Shown here piece after piece: positions 1-8,168 of a stretch of 64,000 nt of DNA (the stretch's first letter is position 1; the number at the start of each line of letters is the position of its first letter). The DNA is from Murimonas intestini. GTDB taxonomy: Bacteria; Bacillota; Clostridia; Lachnospirales; Lachnospiraceae. A model generated the notes under the pieces. The model was not told where the DNA came from and ran no database searches. It saw nothing but the letters and a program-made list of their open reading frames with translations. Location of the stretch: the NCBI RefSeq assembly GCF_024622195.1, contig NZ_JANKBI010000001.1, positions 124,001 through 188,000 on the forward strand. Reading direction: 5' to 3'. Position numbers and translations under genes: made by a program.

Positions 1-81
1 CAGGAAGATCAGTATCACATAAATGACGACCTTGGCAACCTTTGAACTCTCTTTAATCTGTCCTTTATTTGAATTCTTCAT
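1..81 (-). CDS. Sugar ABC transporter permease, MalG type (N-terminal fragment)
   Basis: Only the first 27 codons are in the window; the gene runs off the left edge. The visible residues are a polar, lysine-rich cytoplasmic tail followed by the start of a hydrophobic helix, as expected for the second membrane subunit of a carbohydrate importer. A G-rich ribosome site (AGGGGGGATGA) sits about 6 bases before the ATG at 81; an ATG two codons earlier lies inside that site. It starts 11 bases after the MalF-type permease gene, in the same operon. The assignment rests mainly on position. Confidence 0.7.
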   Translation of the reverse strand, partial: MKNSNKGQIKESSKVAKVVIYVILIFL

Positions 82-92
82 GTTCATCCCCC

Positions 93-983
93 CTAAAATT
101 CGATTTCATCACGCTTGGTGACAGCATTCAGAACGCCGGCCAAAGCAAACGAGAAGATAAATACAACTGCACCGATCGCCATACCATACCCGTAAGATGA
201 GTTTGTATAGGCTTCCTGGTACATGTAGCTCAGGAACACGCTGGATGCATTATCAGGTCCGCCGTTTGTCATCGCCCTTACGAACAGGAAACTCATGTTG
301 ATCGTACTGATAATAAAGAATGTCAGTGTTGTTCTGATATTCGTCCAGATCAGCGGGAGGGTGATTGAAAAGAACTGCTTTATTCTTCCGGCGCCCTCAA
401 GGCTGGCTGATTCATAAAGGCTCTCCGGTACATTTGCCATACTGGCCATGTACATAACCATGTAATAACCGATCGCCTGCCAGACCATTGCGATTATAAT
501 ACTGTATATAACGATCTTCCGGTCGCCCAGCCACAGGATAGGATTTTCTCCTCCCCTGAAAAGATTCAGGATGGAATTTAAAAGTCCCTGTGTCGGGTCG
601 TAGATTGCTGAAAAAATCGCACTGATAACGACAACAGATAAGATATTCGGTATGTAAAAGATTACCCTGAAAAAGCCCTGTCCTTTGATCTTCTCCCTTG
701 ACAGAATAGCTGCAAATACAAGGGATAAGCTGAAGGTAATGATTGTTACCAGCACGATGAGCAGAACTGAATTCTGGAACGCCTGGTAAAATTTGTCGCT
801 CTTGAACAGCTTGACGAAGTTCTGCAGCCCCACAAATGTCTTGTCTGCCGTATATCCGCCCCACTTAAACAGGGACATCCTGAATACGTCGATAGTAGGG
901 ATAATCATAAATATAATGAACAGAATCGCTGCGGGAGCAAGACATAAAAAGATAAATCTCCCTCTTCCTTTTCTTTGTTTCAT
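93..983 (-). CDS. Sugar ABC transporter permease, MalF/UgpA type
   Basis: A 296-residue membrane protein with six predicted transmembrane helices, the usual size for the first permease subunit of a CUT1 carbohydrate importer. The cytoplasmic coupling loop (YESASLEGAGRIKQFF, about residues 190-205) matches the EAA motif that contacts the ATPase. It lies between a solute-binding protein gene and a second permease. No ATPase gene is present, as is common in Clostridia where a shared MsiK-type ATPase serves several importers. Substrate unknown; the divergent AraC regulator and the neighbouring wall-sugar operon hint at a glycan fragment. Confidence 0.92.
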   Translation of the reverse strand: MKQRKGRGRFIFLCLAPAAILFIIFMIIPTIDVFRMSLFKWGGYTADKTFVGLQNFVKLFKSDKFYQAFQNSVLLIVLVTIITFSLSLVFAAILSREKIKGQGFFRVIFYIPNILSVVVISAIFSAIYDPTQGLLNSILNLFRGGENPILWLGDRKIVIYSIIIAMVWQAIGYYMVMYMASMANVPESLYESASLEGAGRIKQFFSITLPLIWTNIRTTLTFFIISTINMSFLFVRAMTNGGPDNASSVFLSYMYQEAYTNSSYGYGMAIGAVVFIFSFALAGVLNAVTKRDEIEF

Positions 984-1207
984 TGGCTCATCTCCAATCT
1001 TTTATTTCCGCAGTCAGCGGTCCAAAGCCAGGCATGCATGACTTTGGCAGCGGCTGCTGATGTTTCGGACATCCGACATCTTTAGAAAAAGCAGGCAGTG
1101 AACAATGTAAACCATCCACTGACTGCTTTTTTCATTACCTGTATTTTACAGAAAATACAGGAGCCGGTTCAAATTCAATTGCCATATCTGTGAATTGAGC
1201 TTATATA
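984..1207 (-). promoter_or_regulatory. Intercistronic spacer with two stem-loops (attenuator or mRNA stabiliser)
   Basis: The 224-base gap between binding-protein and permease genes holds two hairpins. One spans 1139-1162, with 10-base perfect arms CCTGTATTTT / AAAATACAGG and a 4-base loop. The other spans 1091-1126 (GCAGTCAGTG / CACTGCCTGC with one mismatch) and is followed by a T-run on the minus strand, as in a rho-independent terminator. In maltose-type operons such structures let the binding protein be made in excess over the permeases; that role here is inferred. Confidence 0.6.
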
Positions 1208-2536
1208 TTATTCTTTCAGAGCAGCCCTTAATTCATCGCTGTCCTTCTTGATCTGCTCAACCCACTCTTCTTCTGTCTTGTCTCCTGTTACAAGAGAGTC
1301 AACCGGATCAAAGAATGTTGTACGAACTGTGATTCCTTCAACAGGATCTGTTGTTGCGAAAGCATCCATTACTGCAACAGCGCCTGTATCGTATACGGAA
1401 TAGTAAAGTTTGGCATCGCCGTCAAGCTTGTCAGACATTCCCTTGATAGGCTGAACTGCATTGCCGACTGTTGCGAAGATATCTGCTGCTTCATCAGAGT
1501 ACAGATAAGCGATGAACTGTTTTCCAAGATCCTGGTTAACAGCGCCCTTTGGCATCCATGTCTGCTCAAAGAATGTATAGGAAGCGCGTTCTCCGCCTTC
1601 TTCAAGTGCCGGAAGAGCCGTGAATCCCCATTCGAAGCCTTCAGCTCTCGGAGCTTCTGCCATCTCACCGATTACCCAGTTGCCGTTCGGCATGAACAGT
1701 GCCTTGTTGTCAAGGATGAGCTGCTGATTCTTCTGGAAGTCATTGTCGTTTGCATTTCCAGGTGTTGTCGGCTCTGTGTAAGTTGTAAGTTTTGTGATGA
1801 TATCAAATACCTTTGTTGCTTCCGGTGTATCCCAGATGCCTTCTTCATAGCGGAGAGCTTTCTGGAACATTTCAGTGCCCATTGATTCATGGAGCATTGC
1901 ATAGAAGAATGCGTCAAAGTATCCTGCATGAGGATATGTAAAGAGTGAAATGCCTTCTTCTTTGGCTTTGTCACCTAACTCCCACATCTGATCCCATGTC
2001 TCAGGAACTTCCCATCCTTTTTCTTCAAGGAGAGCTGCATTGTAGAACAGTCCGCATGGAGCGTAGAACATGGGCATCAGGTAAGTCTGTCCGTCCCCGT
2101 AAGGATTCGTGATTGAGTTATCAACAAAACCAGGAAGGATCTTTTCACCAACTGTGACTTCCTCACCCGGAACCGTCATAGAAAGGACATCTGTCAGATC
2201 CACTACGTTGTTGTCTTTAATAAATGTTTCCGGAAGTGCGGTTGCAGCTCCTACAGCACGCATGATAACATCCGGGTAATCTCCGGCTTTCATTGCAGGC
2301 ATGATGATATCTTCCATCTTTTTGTCAATGGTCAGATTAATGGTAACACCCGGATTTGCTTTTTCAAAAGCGTCACATACATCATGCCACATCTGAGCGC
2401 CGTAAGCTGTCTCCACTACTGCCACGTTCAGTGTCTGCTCTTCGCCTTCAGCATGAGCTACCTTTTCAGGAATGATTCCCAGTGTCATCGCCATTGCTGC
2501 AGCCATTGTCAGGCTAATTACTTTTTTTGCCTTCAT
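1208..2536 (-). CDS. Extracellular solute-binding protein, family 1
   Basis: 442 residues, the normal length for a carbohydrate-binding protein of an ABC importer. It has a signal peptide of about 30 residues (KAKK start, hydrophobic core, AHA cleavage site) but no cysteine lipobox, so it would be cut by signal peptidase I rather than lipidated. The mature part has the usual landmarks: FEKANPGVTINLT near the N-terminus and a Trp-rich hinge region (GWEVPETWDQMWEL). A strong AGGAGG site precedes the ATG. It is first in its operon, upstream of two permeases and divergent from an AraC gene. Confidence 0.92.
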   Translation of the reverse strand: MKAKKVISLTMAAAMAMTLGIIPEKVAHAEGEEQTLNVAVVETAYGAQMWHDVCDAFEKANPGVTINLTIDKKMEDIIMPAMKAGDYPDVIMRAVGAATALPETFIKDNNVVDLTDVLSMTVPGEEVTVGEKILPGFVDNSITNPYGDGQTYLMPMFYAPCGLFYNAALLEEKGWEVPETWDQMWELGDKAKEEGISLFTYPHAGYFDAFFYAMLHESMGTEMFQKALRYEEGIWDTPEATKVFDIITKLTTYTEPTTPGNANDNDFQKNQQLILDNKALFMPNGNWVIGEMAEAPRAEGFEWGFTALPALEEGGERASYTFFEQTWMPKGAVNQDLGKQFIAYLYSDEAADIFATVGNAVQPIKGMSDKLDGDAKLYYSVYDTGAVAVMDAFATTDPVEGITVRTTFFDPVDSLVTGDKTEEEWVEQIKKDSDELRAALKE

Positions 2537-2904
2537 AACAATTCCTCCTTAATACGTGCTTGTTTAATTAACAGCATCAATACTTTATGTACTAAGAATA
2601 ATAAAAATAAGCTTAAAATTCTACCCTTATGTTGCTCCAAATTTTATATTTCTTGCTATTTAAAACAATAAATGTTAAAATATAAACTGTACAAAGTAAC
2701 TCACAAAACCATGCTTCTAAACTGGAAGAATTGGCAAAATATGCACAAACAAAATTTTAAAATGCCAATTTTTATCAACTTAATAAATAATATAAATCAA
2801 ATTTTCCTGACAAATAAGATACCTGCCGTATACCCGGTATTTTATGTAACCGCAATATAACTAACAAAATGTGTCAGAACTGTTAATACAAAGGAGGGTT
2901 TTAT
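2537..2904. promoter_or_regulatory. Divergent intergenic region between binding-protein and AraC genes
   Basis: 368 bases without a gene, strongly AT-rich. It must hold the promoters of both the importer operon (minus) and the AraC regulator (plus). Good ribosome sites stand at both ends (AGGAGG before 2536, AAGGAGGG at 2891-2898). A short inverted repeat ATACC...GGTAT lies at about 2820-2841. I could not pick a convincing -35/-10 pair for either gene. Confidence 0.5.
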
Positions 2905-3735
2905 ATGGGAATGCTGCGATACCAGATGAGCGGCGATACGCAGAAAAATATAGATGTAAAGCTGCTGTATGTGACATCTTCCCGCTACGAGGGAGACTGG
3001 GCCAGCCTGAAGCACAGCCATTATTTTACAGAGCTTTTTTATGTGAAGGACGGAGGCGGGAGCTTTATCGTCGAGGACGAGACCTTCCCCATTGTGAAGC
3101 ATGATCTGGTGATCATCAACCCAAACATTATGCATACAGAGGTTTCACTGGATACTACTCCTCTTGAATATGTTATACTGGGAGTGGAAGGGCTCAGCTT
3201 TTCTTTTAGCGGTTCAGAGGAGTTTAAGATCATTAACTGCAGCAATACAAATAGAGATCTCATGTCTTATTTTACGGCTATGCTCAGCGAGATGGAAAAT
3301 AAAGATAAAAATTATGAACTGGTCTGCCAGAATCTGCTGGAGATCCTCATCGTGAATCTTGTCCGCCAGACAGACTGTGCTTTTGAGATAGTCTCCTCCC
3401 AGAAGACGAGTAAAGAATGCAGCATTGTGAAAAGATATATAGATTCTAACTATAAAGATGACATATCGTTAGATTCTCTGGCGGACATGGTTCATCTGAA
3501 CAAATTTTACTTTGCTCATGCTTTTACAAAATTTTACGGACTTTCCCCGATGAATTACCTGATCGAAAAAAGAATTCAGGCCAGCAAAGCTCTTCTTCAA
3601 AGCACAGACCACAATATAGCAGATATTGCACAGCTTTCCGGCTTTTCATCCCAGAGTTATTTTGCCCAAAGCTTTAAAAAGAACTGCGGGATGACAGCCC
3701 AGAACTACAGGAAGATGGTCCGCAAGGCCCAGTGA
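2905..3735 (+). CDS. AraC family regulator with N-terminal cupin domain
   Basis: 276 residues. The N-terminal half (about 15-150) is a cupin-like sensor with the metal-cupin style HSHYFTELFYV and later PNIMHTE segments. The last 100 residues form the double helix-turn-helix of AraC proteins, ending in the typical SGFSSQSYFAQSFKKNCGMT stretch. The ATG follows AAGGAGGG by 6 bases. Divergent from the sugar importer at 1-2536, which it very likely controls. Its last 62 bases overlap, antisense, the 3' end of the NagZ-like gene. Confidence 0.93.
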   Translation: MGMLRYQMSGDTQKNIDVKLLYVTSSRYEGDWASLKHSHYFTELFYVKDGGGSFIVEDETFPIVKHDLVIINPNIMHTEVSLDTTPLEYVILGVEGLSFSFSGSEEFKIINCSNTNRDLMSYFTAMLSEMENKDKNYELVCQNLLEILIVNLVRQTDCAFEIVSSQKTSKECSIVKRYIDSNYKDDISLDSLADMVHLNKFYFAHAFTKFYGLSPMNYLIEKRIQASKALLQSTDHNIADIAQLSGFSSQSYFAQSFKKNCGMTAQNYRKMVRKAQ

Positions 3736-5260
3736 AAATGAGTTCGCTGAATTCCTTCAGCGCTCTTTCGCTGTACTCATAAAGTGCGGCCTGAAAAATA
3801 CTTTCAGGGATCCCTTGCAAATCATAGGGATTTCTGAGGGCGGCCGCTGCCATGGGTTTGCCGGTCTTTGCAAGTTCTCTTACAAGTTCTGCCTGCCCTG
3901 CATTCATATGGGCATTTATGGTTCCCACTGCTATAGAACTGCAGTTTTTTGTTTTCTTTAAGGCCATACTGATCTCCTCAGGGGACGGATCTAAAGAAAT
4001 AAAGAAACTGTCGCCCCCGAATTTATTTTTCAGATAAGATGAAAAAGAGAAAGTGTGGTCTTTTTCATTTTCTGCCAGGGATGTCCTTGCCGGATATGGA
4101 CCTATCCATAAGGGAGCAGGCCCTGCTTCTATCTTCTCTGCTCCTTCCGGCTTGTGGATGTAAATACATTCTCTGTAAAAATCATCCATGAACTTTTTCT
4201 GGGCAGCCGTTTTGGCAAGAGACAGATCATTCTGAGGATCTGCCTTTATATCCGTCAGCATCTCTGCGGCATAGACTGCTTTATATTTCAGGATCCTCTG
4301 TACCGCCTCATCTATTCTGCTCATGGCAATTCTGCCGTCTCCTACCGCTCTTTTGATCTCCTCTATGGACTCATATACTGTCCGGGCAGTATGGGAAATA
4401 AATACAAGATCAGCCCCCGCACGCAGGGCTTCCACAGCACCTGCCGGCGTCCCGTAAAACTTCTTTATTGCATCCATTTCCATACAGTCAGTGATTACCA
4501 GGCCGTTAAACTTCAATTTTTCACGGAGCAGGCCTGTAATGATTTTCTTTGACATTGTACAGGGGATTTTTTCAGTTTCATATGCAGGCAACAGAGTATG
4601 GGCAATCGTGATCGCCGGTATCCCCATGGAAATGGCATGGCAAAAGGGCAGAAGCTCTTCCTGTTCTAACTCTTCCCGGCTCTTATCTATACATGGCAGG
4701 CCTAAATGAGAATCTACATCTGTATCGCCGTGTCCGGGAAAATGCTTGCCGCTGCACATGATCCCTGCATCCAGAAAACCGCGCACTGCCTGCGCGGCGC
4801 ATCTGCTCACAAGGCCGGCATTTTCCCCAAAGCTTCTGACTCCAATGACAGGATTTCTCGGATTGCTGTTAATGTCAAGTACAGGAGCCAGATTAAAATT
4901 TATACCAAGGGCTTTTAACTCCTCCCCCACTATTTTAGAGCCTTCGTAGATACTGCTTAACTTTCCTGCCCTTCCCTGGGCCATTGCGGACGGAAGAACT
5001 GCGGCATCATCCGGAAGCCTGGAAACTACGCCGCCCTCTTCATCAACGGTAATAAACGGCAATACACCCGTCTCTTCCCTAATACAGCCTTGTAATTCCC
5101 TGCACAGGCACGCCGCCTGCTGCCTGCTTTTTATGTTATATGAGAAGAAAATAACATTTCCCACTTTATCCTTCTTTACCAGATCCATAAATGCCTGGTC
5201 CGGTTTACTGCCCGGAAATCCGGTAACGATCAACTGGCCAATCTTCTGATCTAAATTCAT
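3674..5260 (-). CDS. nagZ: GH3 beta-N-acetylhexosaminidase, NagZ-like, cytoplasmic
   Basis: 528 residues without a signal peptide. The GH3 barrel fills the first 340 or so residues and carries the NagZ signature KHFPGHG (172-178) followed by the Asp183/His185 pair used as acid/base, and a nucleophile Asp258 in VITDCMEMD. About 190 residues follow as a C-terminal alpha/beta domain. NagZ removes non-reducing GlcNAc from GlcNAc-MurNAc or muropeptides. It is the last gene of the salvage operon, 12 bases after the NamZ-like gene, the same pair found in Bacillus subtilis. The last ~20 residues are low-complexity (Ser-rich) and are encoded antisense to the AraC gene end. Confidence 0.9.
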   Translation of the reverse strand: MNLDQKIGQLIVTGFPGSKPDQAFMDLVKKDKVGNVIFFSYNIKSRQQAACLCRELQGCIREETGVLPFITVDEEGGVVSRLPDDAAVLPSAMAQGRAGKLSSIYEGSKIVGEELKALGINFNLAPVLDINSNPRNPVIGVRSFGENAGLVSRCAAQAVRGFLDAGIMCSGKHFPGHGDTDVDSHLGLPCIDKSREELEQEELLPFCHAISMGIPAITIAHTLLPAYETEKIPCTMSKKIITGLLREKLKFNGLVITDCMEMDAIKKFYGTPAGAVEALRAGADLVFISHTARTVYESIEEIKRAVGDGRIAMSRIDEAVQRILKYKAVYAAEMLTDIKADPQNDLSLAKTAAQKKFMDDFYRECIYIHKPEGAEKIEAGPAPLWIGPYPARTSLAENEKDHTFSFSSYLKNKFGGDSFFISLDPSPEEISMALKKTKNCSSIAVGTINAHMNAGQAELVRELAKTGKPMAAAALRNPYDLQGIPESIFQAALYEYSERALKEFSELIFTGPCGPSSCSSGLSSRSSF

Positions 5261-5272
5261 AACAAGCTCTCC

Positions 5273-6412
5273 TTAATACAGGTGAAATTCTGATTTTCTC
5301 TCATAAAACCGCCTGCTGTCCGCCTCAAACTCTGAAAGCAGTTTTTCCTCCTGTACGCCTTCTTCCAGTATGCTTCCGTTTCCGAACAGCAGCTCTATCA
5401 TGCTCCGCTCTCCCTCTTTACAGGGCGGCAGGAAGGAAAAATCCCGGGGATAACATTCACGGAAAGCAAACAGAAGCGAAAGTCCAGCCGTCACTGAACA
5501 AAATGCATCCTTGTCCGTAATATGTATATGGACACCCTCACACGCCTCTCCCCGGTACTTAGAACTAAAAGGCGTGAAATACGCCGGTGAAAATACTGCA
5601 CCGGGCAGATTTTTATGATTCATATGCCTTGCCAGCTTGTATCCGTCTGCATATGGAGCGCCGATCAGCTCAAAAGGAGCTGATGTACCTCTGCCCTCAG
5701 ACAGATTAGTGCCCTCAAACAGACAGGTGCCGGGGTACAAAAGCGCTGTCTCAAACCGTGGAATCCCAAGGCTTGGCATCACCCAGACCCTTTCTGTATC
5801 TGAAAAAAGGCTTTTTCTTTTCCACCCTTTTACCGGCAAAACCTTCAGCGGAAAGCGAAACTGCTGCTCCTGATAGATCATCTCAGCCAGTTCCCCGGCA
5901 GTCAGCCCATACCTCATACAGAGGGGATATGCCCCCACAAAGCTTTGAAAGCTTTCCTGGATCAGATTTCCCTCCACCCGGTCCCCCAGGGGATTGATGC
6001 GGTCCAGAATGATCATTTCCTTCTGGCATCTTTCGCATTCCTGCATGGCATAGTACATGGTGGAGATAAAAGTATAATACCTCACACCCAGATCCTGTAT
6101 ATCGTAGACAAGCGTATCCACGGCTTCCAGCATCTCTTTAGTAAGACGCTTTGAATCCTTTCGGTATAAGCTGTAAACAGGTATCTGCGTATACGGATCC
6201 ACATATGCATCTACATCGCCGCCTGCATCCACGTTGCCGCGTATCCCGTGCTCCGGGCTAAAAAGCGCTGCCAGCGTAAATTTACTGCGCAGAATATCAA
6301 TGGTGGATACCAGCCTGCTGTCTGTACCTGACACTGAAGTGATAAGGCCCAGCCTCTTATGTGCAAACCACGCTTCATAATCATCAATATTATCTATTCC
6401 ATTTAACACCAT
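5273..6412 (-). CDS. namZ: NamZ-like exo-beta-N-acetylmuramidase (DUF1343, GH171)
   Basis: 379 residues from the ATG at 6412, which has GAGAGGCGG upstream; a TTG six codons earlier lies in that site. It matches the DUF1343 family throughout: the FSPEHG motif (near residue 55), VYDIQDLGVRYYTFISTMYYAM, the LDRINPLGD segment and the GLTAGELA region. Characterised members (B. subtilis NamZ/YbbC) release MurNAc from the non-reducing end of MurNAc-GlcNAc chains. Many family members are secreted, but this one has no signal peptide, so it should act on imported saccharides. Situated between the PIG-L-like and NagZ-like genes in the MurNAc operon. Confidence 0.88.
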   Translation of the reverse strand: MVLNGIDNIDDYEAWFAHKRLGLITSVSGTDSRLVSTIDILRSKFTLAALFSPEHGIRGNVDAGGDVDAYVDPYTQIPVYSLYRKDSKRLTKEMLEAVDTLVYDIQDLGVRYYTFISTMYYAMQECERCQKEMIILDRINPLGDRVEGNLIQESFQSFVGAYPLCMRYGLTAGELAEMIYQEQQFRFPLKVLPVKGWKRKSLFSDTERVWVMPSLGIPRFETALLYPGTCLFEGTNLSEGRGTSAPFELIGAPYADGYKLARHMNHKNLPGAVFSPAYFTPFSSKYRGEACEGVHIHITDKDAFCSVTAGLSLLFAFRECYPRDFSFLPPCKEGERSMIELLFGNGSILEEGVQEEKLLSEFEADSRRFYERKSEFHLY

Positions 6413-6450
6413 ATGCCTGCCGCCTCTCAAATTATTTGGATCATACCTGC

Positions 6451-7161
6451 CTAAAATTCCGTCAGTACCAGTTTCTTCGCATCCTCATCTATGGTAAATG
6501 CCTCTGCATATTCCTTTCTTGCAAGACAGCCATTACATCTCATGAGATGAGAATAGTATTCCTTATATGGGAAAGACGGGCTGTTTACTGCAAACCAGTG
6601 CTTTGAAACTGCCTCATTCCACAATTCAAACCCTTCTTTTGTTACCTCCATATATAAATAGGGCGTAAATCCCTCTGCATCCTCCCAGTTCTGGGCGTAG
6701 TAAGGCCCCCTGGCAAACCAGGCGTCCTCCGTTCTCCTAAGTCCCGGAAGCCCGGCATAGAACCAGGCATCCTTTACGATCCTGTGAGTCAGCTCATGGT
6801 CCTTGTGCATACTATATTTCCAATGTGTCATAACAGCTGCCGGCTTGTATCTGCGTATATCATCACAGAGCCTGAGCCTTACTTCTTCATTATCAGGGAG
6901 TTCCCCGTCCACGTAAGGATAAACAAGAGCCTGTCCATTTAACAGCCGGGCAAACTCTTCTGCCTCACATTCTTTTTGTATCCTGTATTCTTCCGGCGTA
7001 AGATGAGGCGGATTCCCTCTCTCACCCCCTGTCAGAGCCACCGTGATGACCCTGTATCCTTTTAATGACAGGCTGGCCAGTACACCGCCGCAGGTCAATT
7101 CTGCATCCCCCACATGTCCTCCCACTGCCATAATAGTTTTCTGCTTTTCTATCATTTCCAT
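6451..7161 (-). CDS. PIG-L/LmbE-like deacetylase family protein, unusual active site
   Basis: 236 residues, cytoplasmic, with the Rossmann-like fold markers of the PIG-L (COG2120) family of zinc-dependent N-acetylglucosamine deacetylases. The usual AHPDD-E motif is replaced by GGHVGDAE (14-21): the zinc ligands His16 and Asp19 are kept, but the Asp acting as general base in MshB-type enzymes is Gly18. A later zinc-ligand His is available in MHKDH (118-122). AGGAGG precedes the start. In this operon a role on GlcNAc- or MurNAc-containing sugars is likely; whether it deacetylates is open. Confidence 0.82.
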   Translation of the reverse strand: MEMIEKQKTIMAVGGHVGDAELTCGGVLASLSLKGYRVITVALTGGERGNPPHLTPEEYRIQKECEAEEFARLLNGQALVYPYVDGELPDNEEVRLRLCDDIRRYKPAAVMTHWKYSMHKDHELTHRIVKDAWFYAGLPGLRRTEDAWFARGPYYAQNWEDAEGFTPYLYMEVTKEGFELWNEAVSKHWFAVNSPSFPYKEYYSHLMRCNGCLARKEYAEAFTIDEDAKKLVLTEF

Positions 7162-7180
7162 AGATGTTCCTCCTGAAATA

Positions 7181-8155
7181 TTACAACTGGCGTTTTCTCA
7201 TATCTGCCCATGACCGTATAATGGAAAATCCCACTGCCTCATAGATATTCCTTGCAGGATTATTTTCACCGGTGAACAATGTCATAAATTCCGCGCCCCT
7301 CTCCTTGAGTCCTTCACACAGAAGGCAAAATAAAACCTTTGCAAGGCCTTTTCCCCGGAAAGCTTCATCAATCCCAATACCGGAAAAATATCCTCTTTTA
7401 CTCTTTTCCACATCCAGCGGGCCTGCAAATCCGCAGACACGTCCCTGATAAACAGGAACAAGCACCGGTCTGCCGCCCCTCTCCCGGGAGGTCTCTTTAA
7501 GCAGCTCTTTCTCCCACAGCGGATTCTGAAAATCCCGGAGCATTTTTTCCATATGTGTATGTACATCTGGATCATAAAAAGTAAATGTGATCCCCTCTTT
7601 TTCCAGCTGCAGTCTTTTTTCCGCCATCTTCTCCGGAAGCTTATAATCTGACAGTTCCAGATAGTAGCTGTTCTGCATGGCAAAATCCCTGTATCCGCAA
7701 TTCTTCAGGAATATATATGCATCTGAACGGACATCAACTCCCGGAGTATTAGGGTGTTCTATCTTTTTATCTCCTGTGATCCCCCAGGGCAGGGGTACGG
7801 GATTAAAAAAAGAAATCTCCAGCTCCTTCTTACCGTTCAATTCCATAAGGCGTTTTTCCAGATCATATAATACTGCTCTTCCAAACCCCTGCCTTCTGCT
7901 GCTTTTCTCTGTCACAGCCATAGTCACAAACAGTTTTCCTGTCAGCCGGTCAGCCACACCTGACGCAAATGCCCTGCCGCCTTCCAGAATAAGTGATATT
8001 TTCTCCATTCCCTCCTGTGGGAGCAGAAATTTTTCTTCAAATTCCCGGTCTGTGAGCGGAAGATGGAGCATATCCTGCTCTTCACAAGCCTGCTCATACA
8101 GGCTGTATGCCTGCTTTGCTTCCCTGCTGCCCGCTGTAATATCAATCGTCCTCAT
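7181..8155 (-). CDS. GNAT acetyltransferase with two GNAT-like halves
   Basis: 324 residues from the ATG at 8155, chosen because GGAGGGG lies 5 bases upstream; an earlier in-frame start would overlap the GH4 gene. Two N-acetyltransferase-like halves are visible. The first has RRQGFGRAVLYDLEKRL (about 85-105). The second, better preserved, has GIGIDEAFRGKGLAKVLF near residue 265 and FTGENNPARNIYEAVGF at the C-terminus. Double-GNAT proteins typically keep one active domain. Substrate unknown; co-transcription with MurNAc enzymes suggests an amino sugar or peptide amine. Confidence 0.85.
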   Translation of the reverse strand: MRTIDITAGSREAKQAYSLYEQACEEQDMLHLPLTDREFEEKFLLPQEGMEKISLILEGGRAFASGVADRLTGKLFVTMAVTEKSSRRQGFGRAVLYDLEKRLMELNGKKELEISFFNPVPLPWGITGDKKIEHPNTPGVDVRSDAYIFLKNCGYRDFAMQNSYYLELSDYKLPEKMAEKRLQLEKEGITFTFYDPDVHTHMEKMLRDFQNPLWEKELLKETSRERGGRPVLVPVYQGRVCGFAGPLDVEKSKRGYFSGIGIDEAFRGKGLAKVLFCLLCEGLKERGAEFMTLFTGENNPARNIYEAVGFSIIRSWADMRKRQL

Positions 8156-8168
8156 CAGATCCCCTCCG

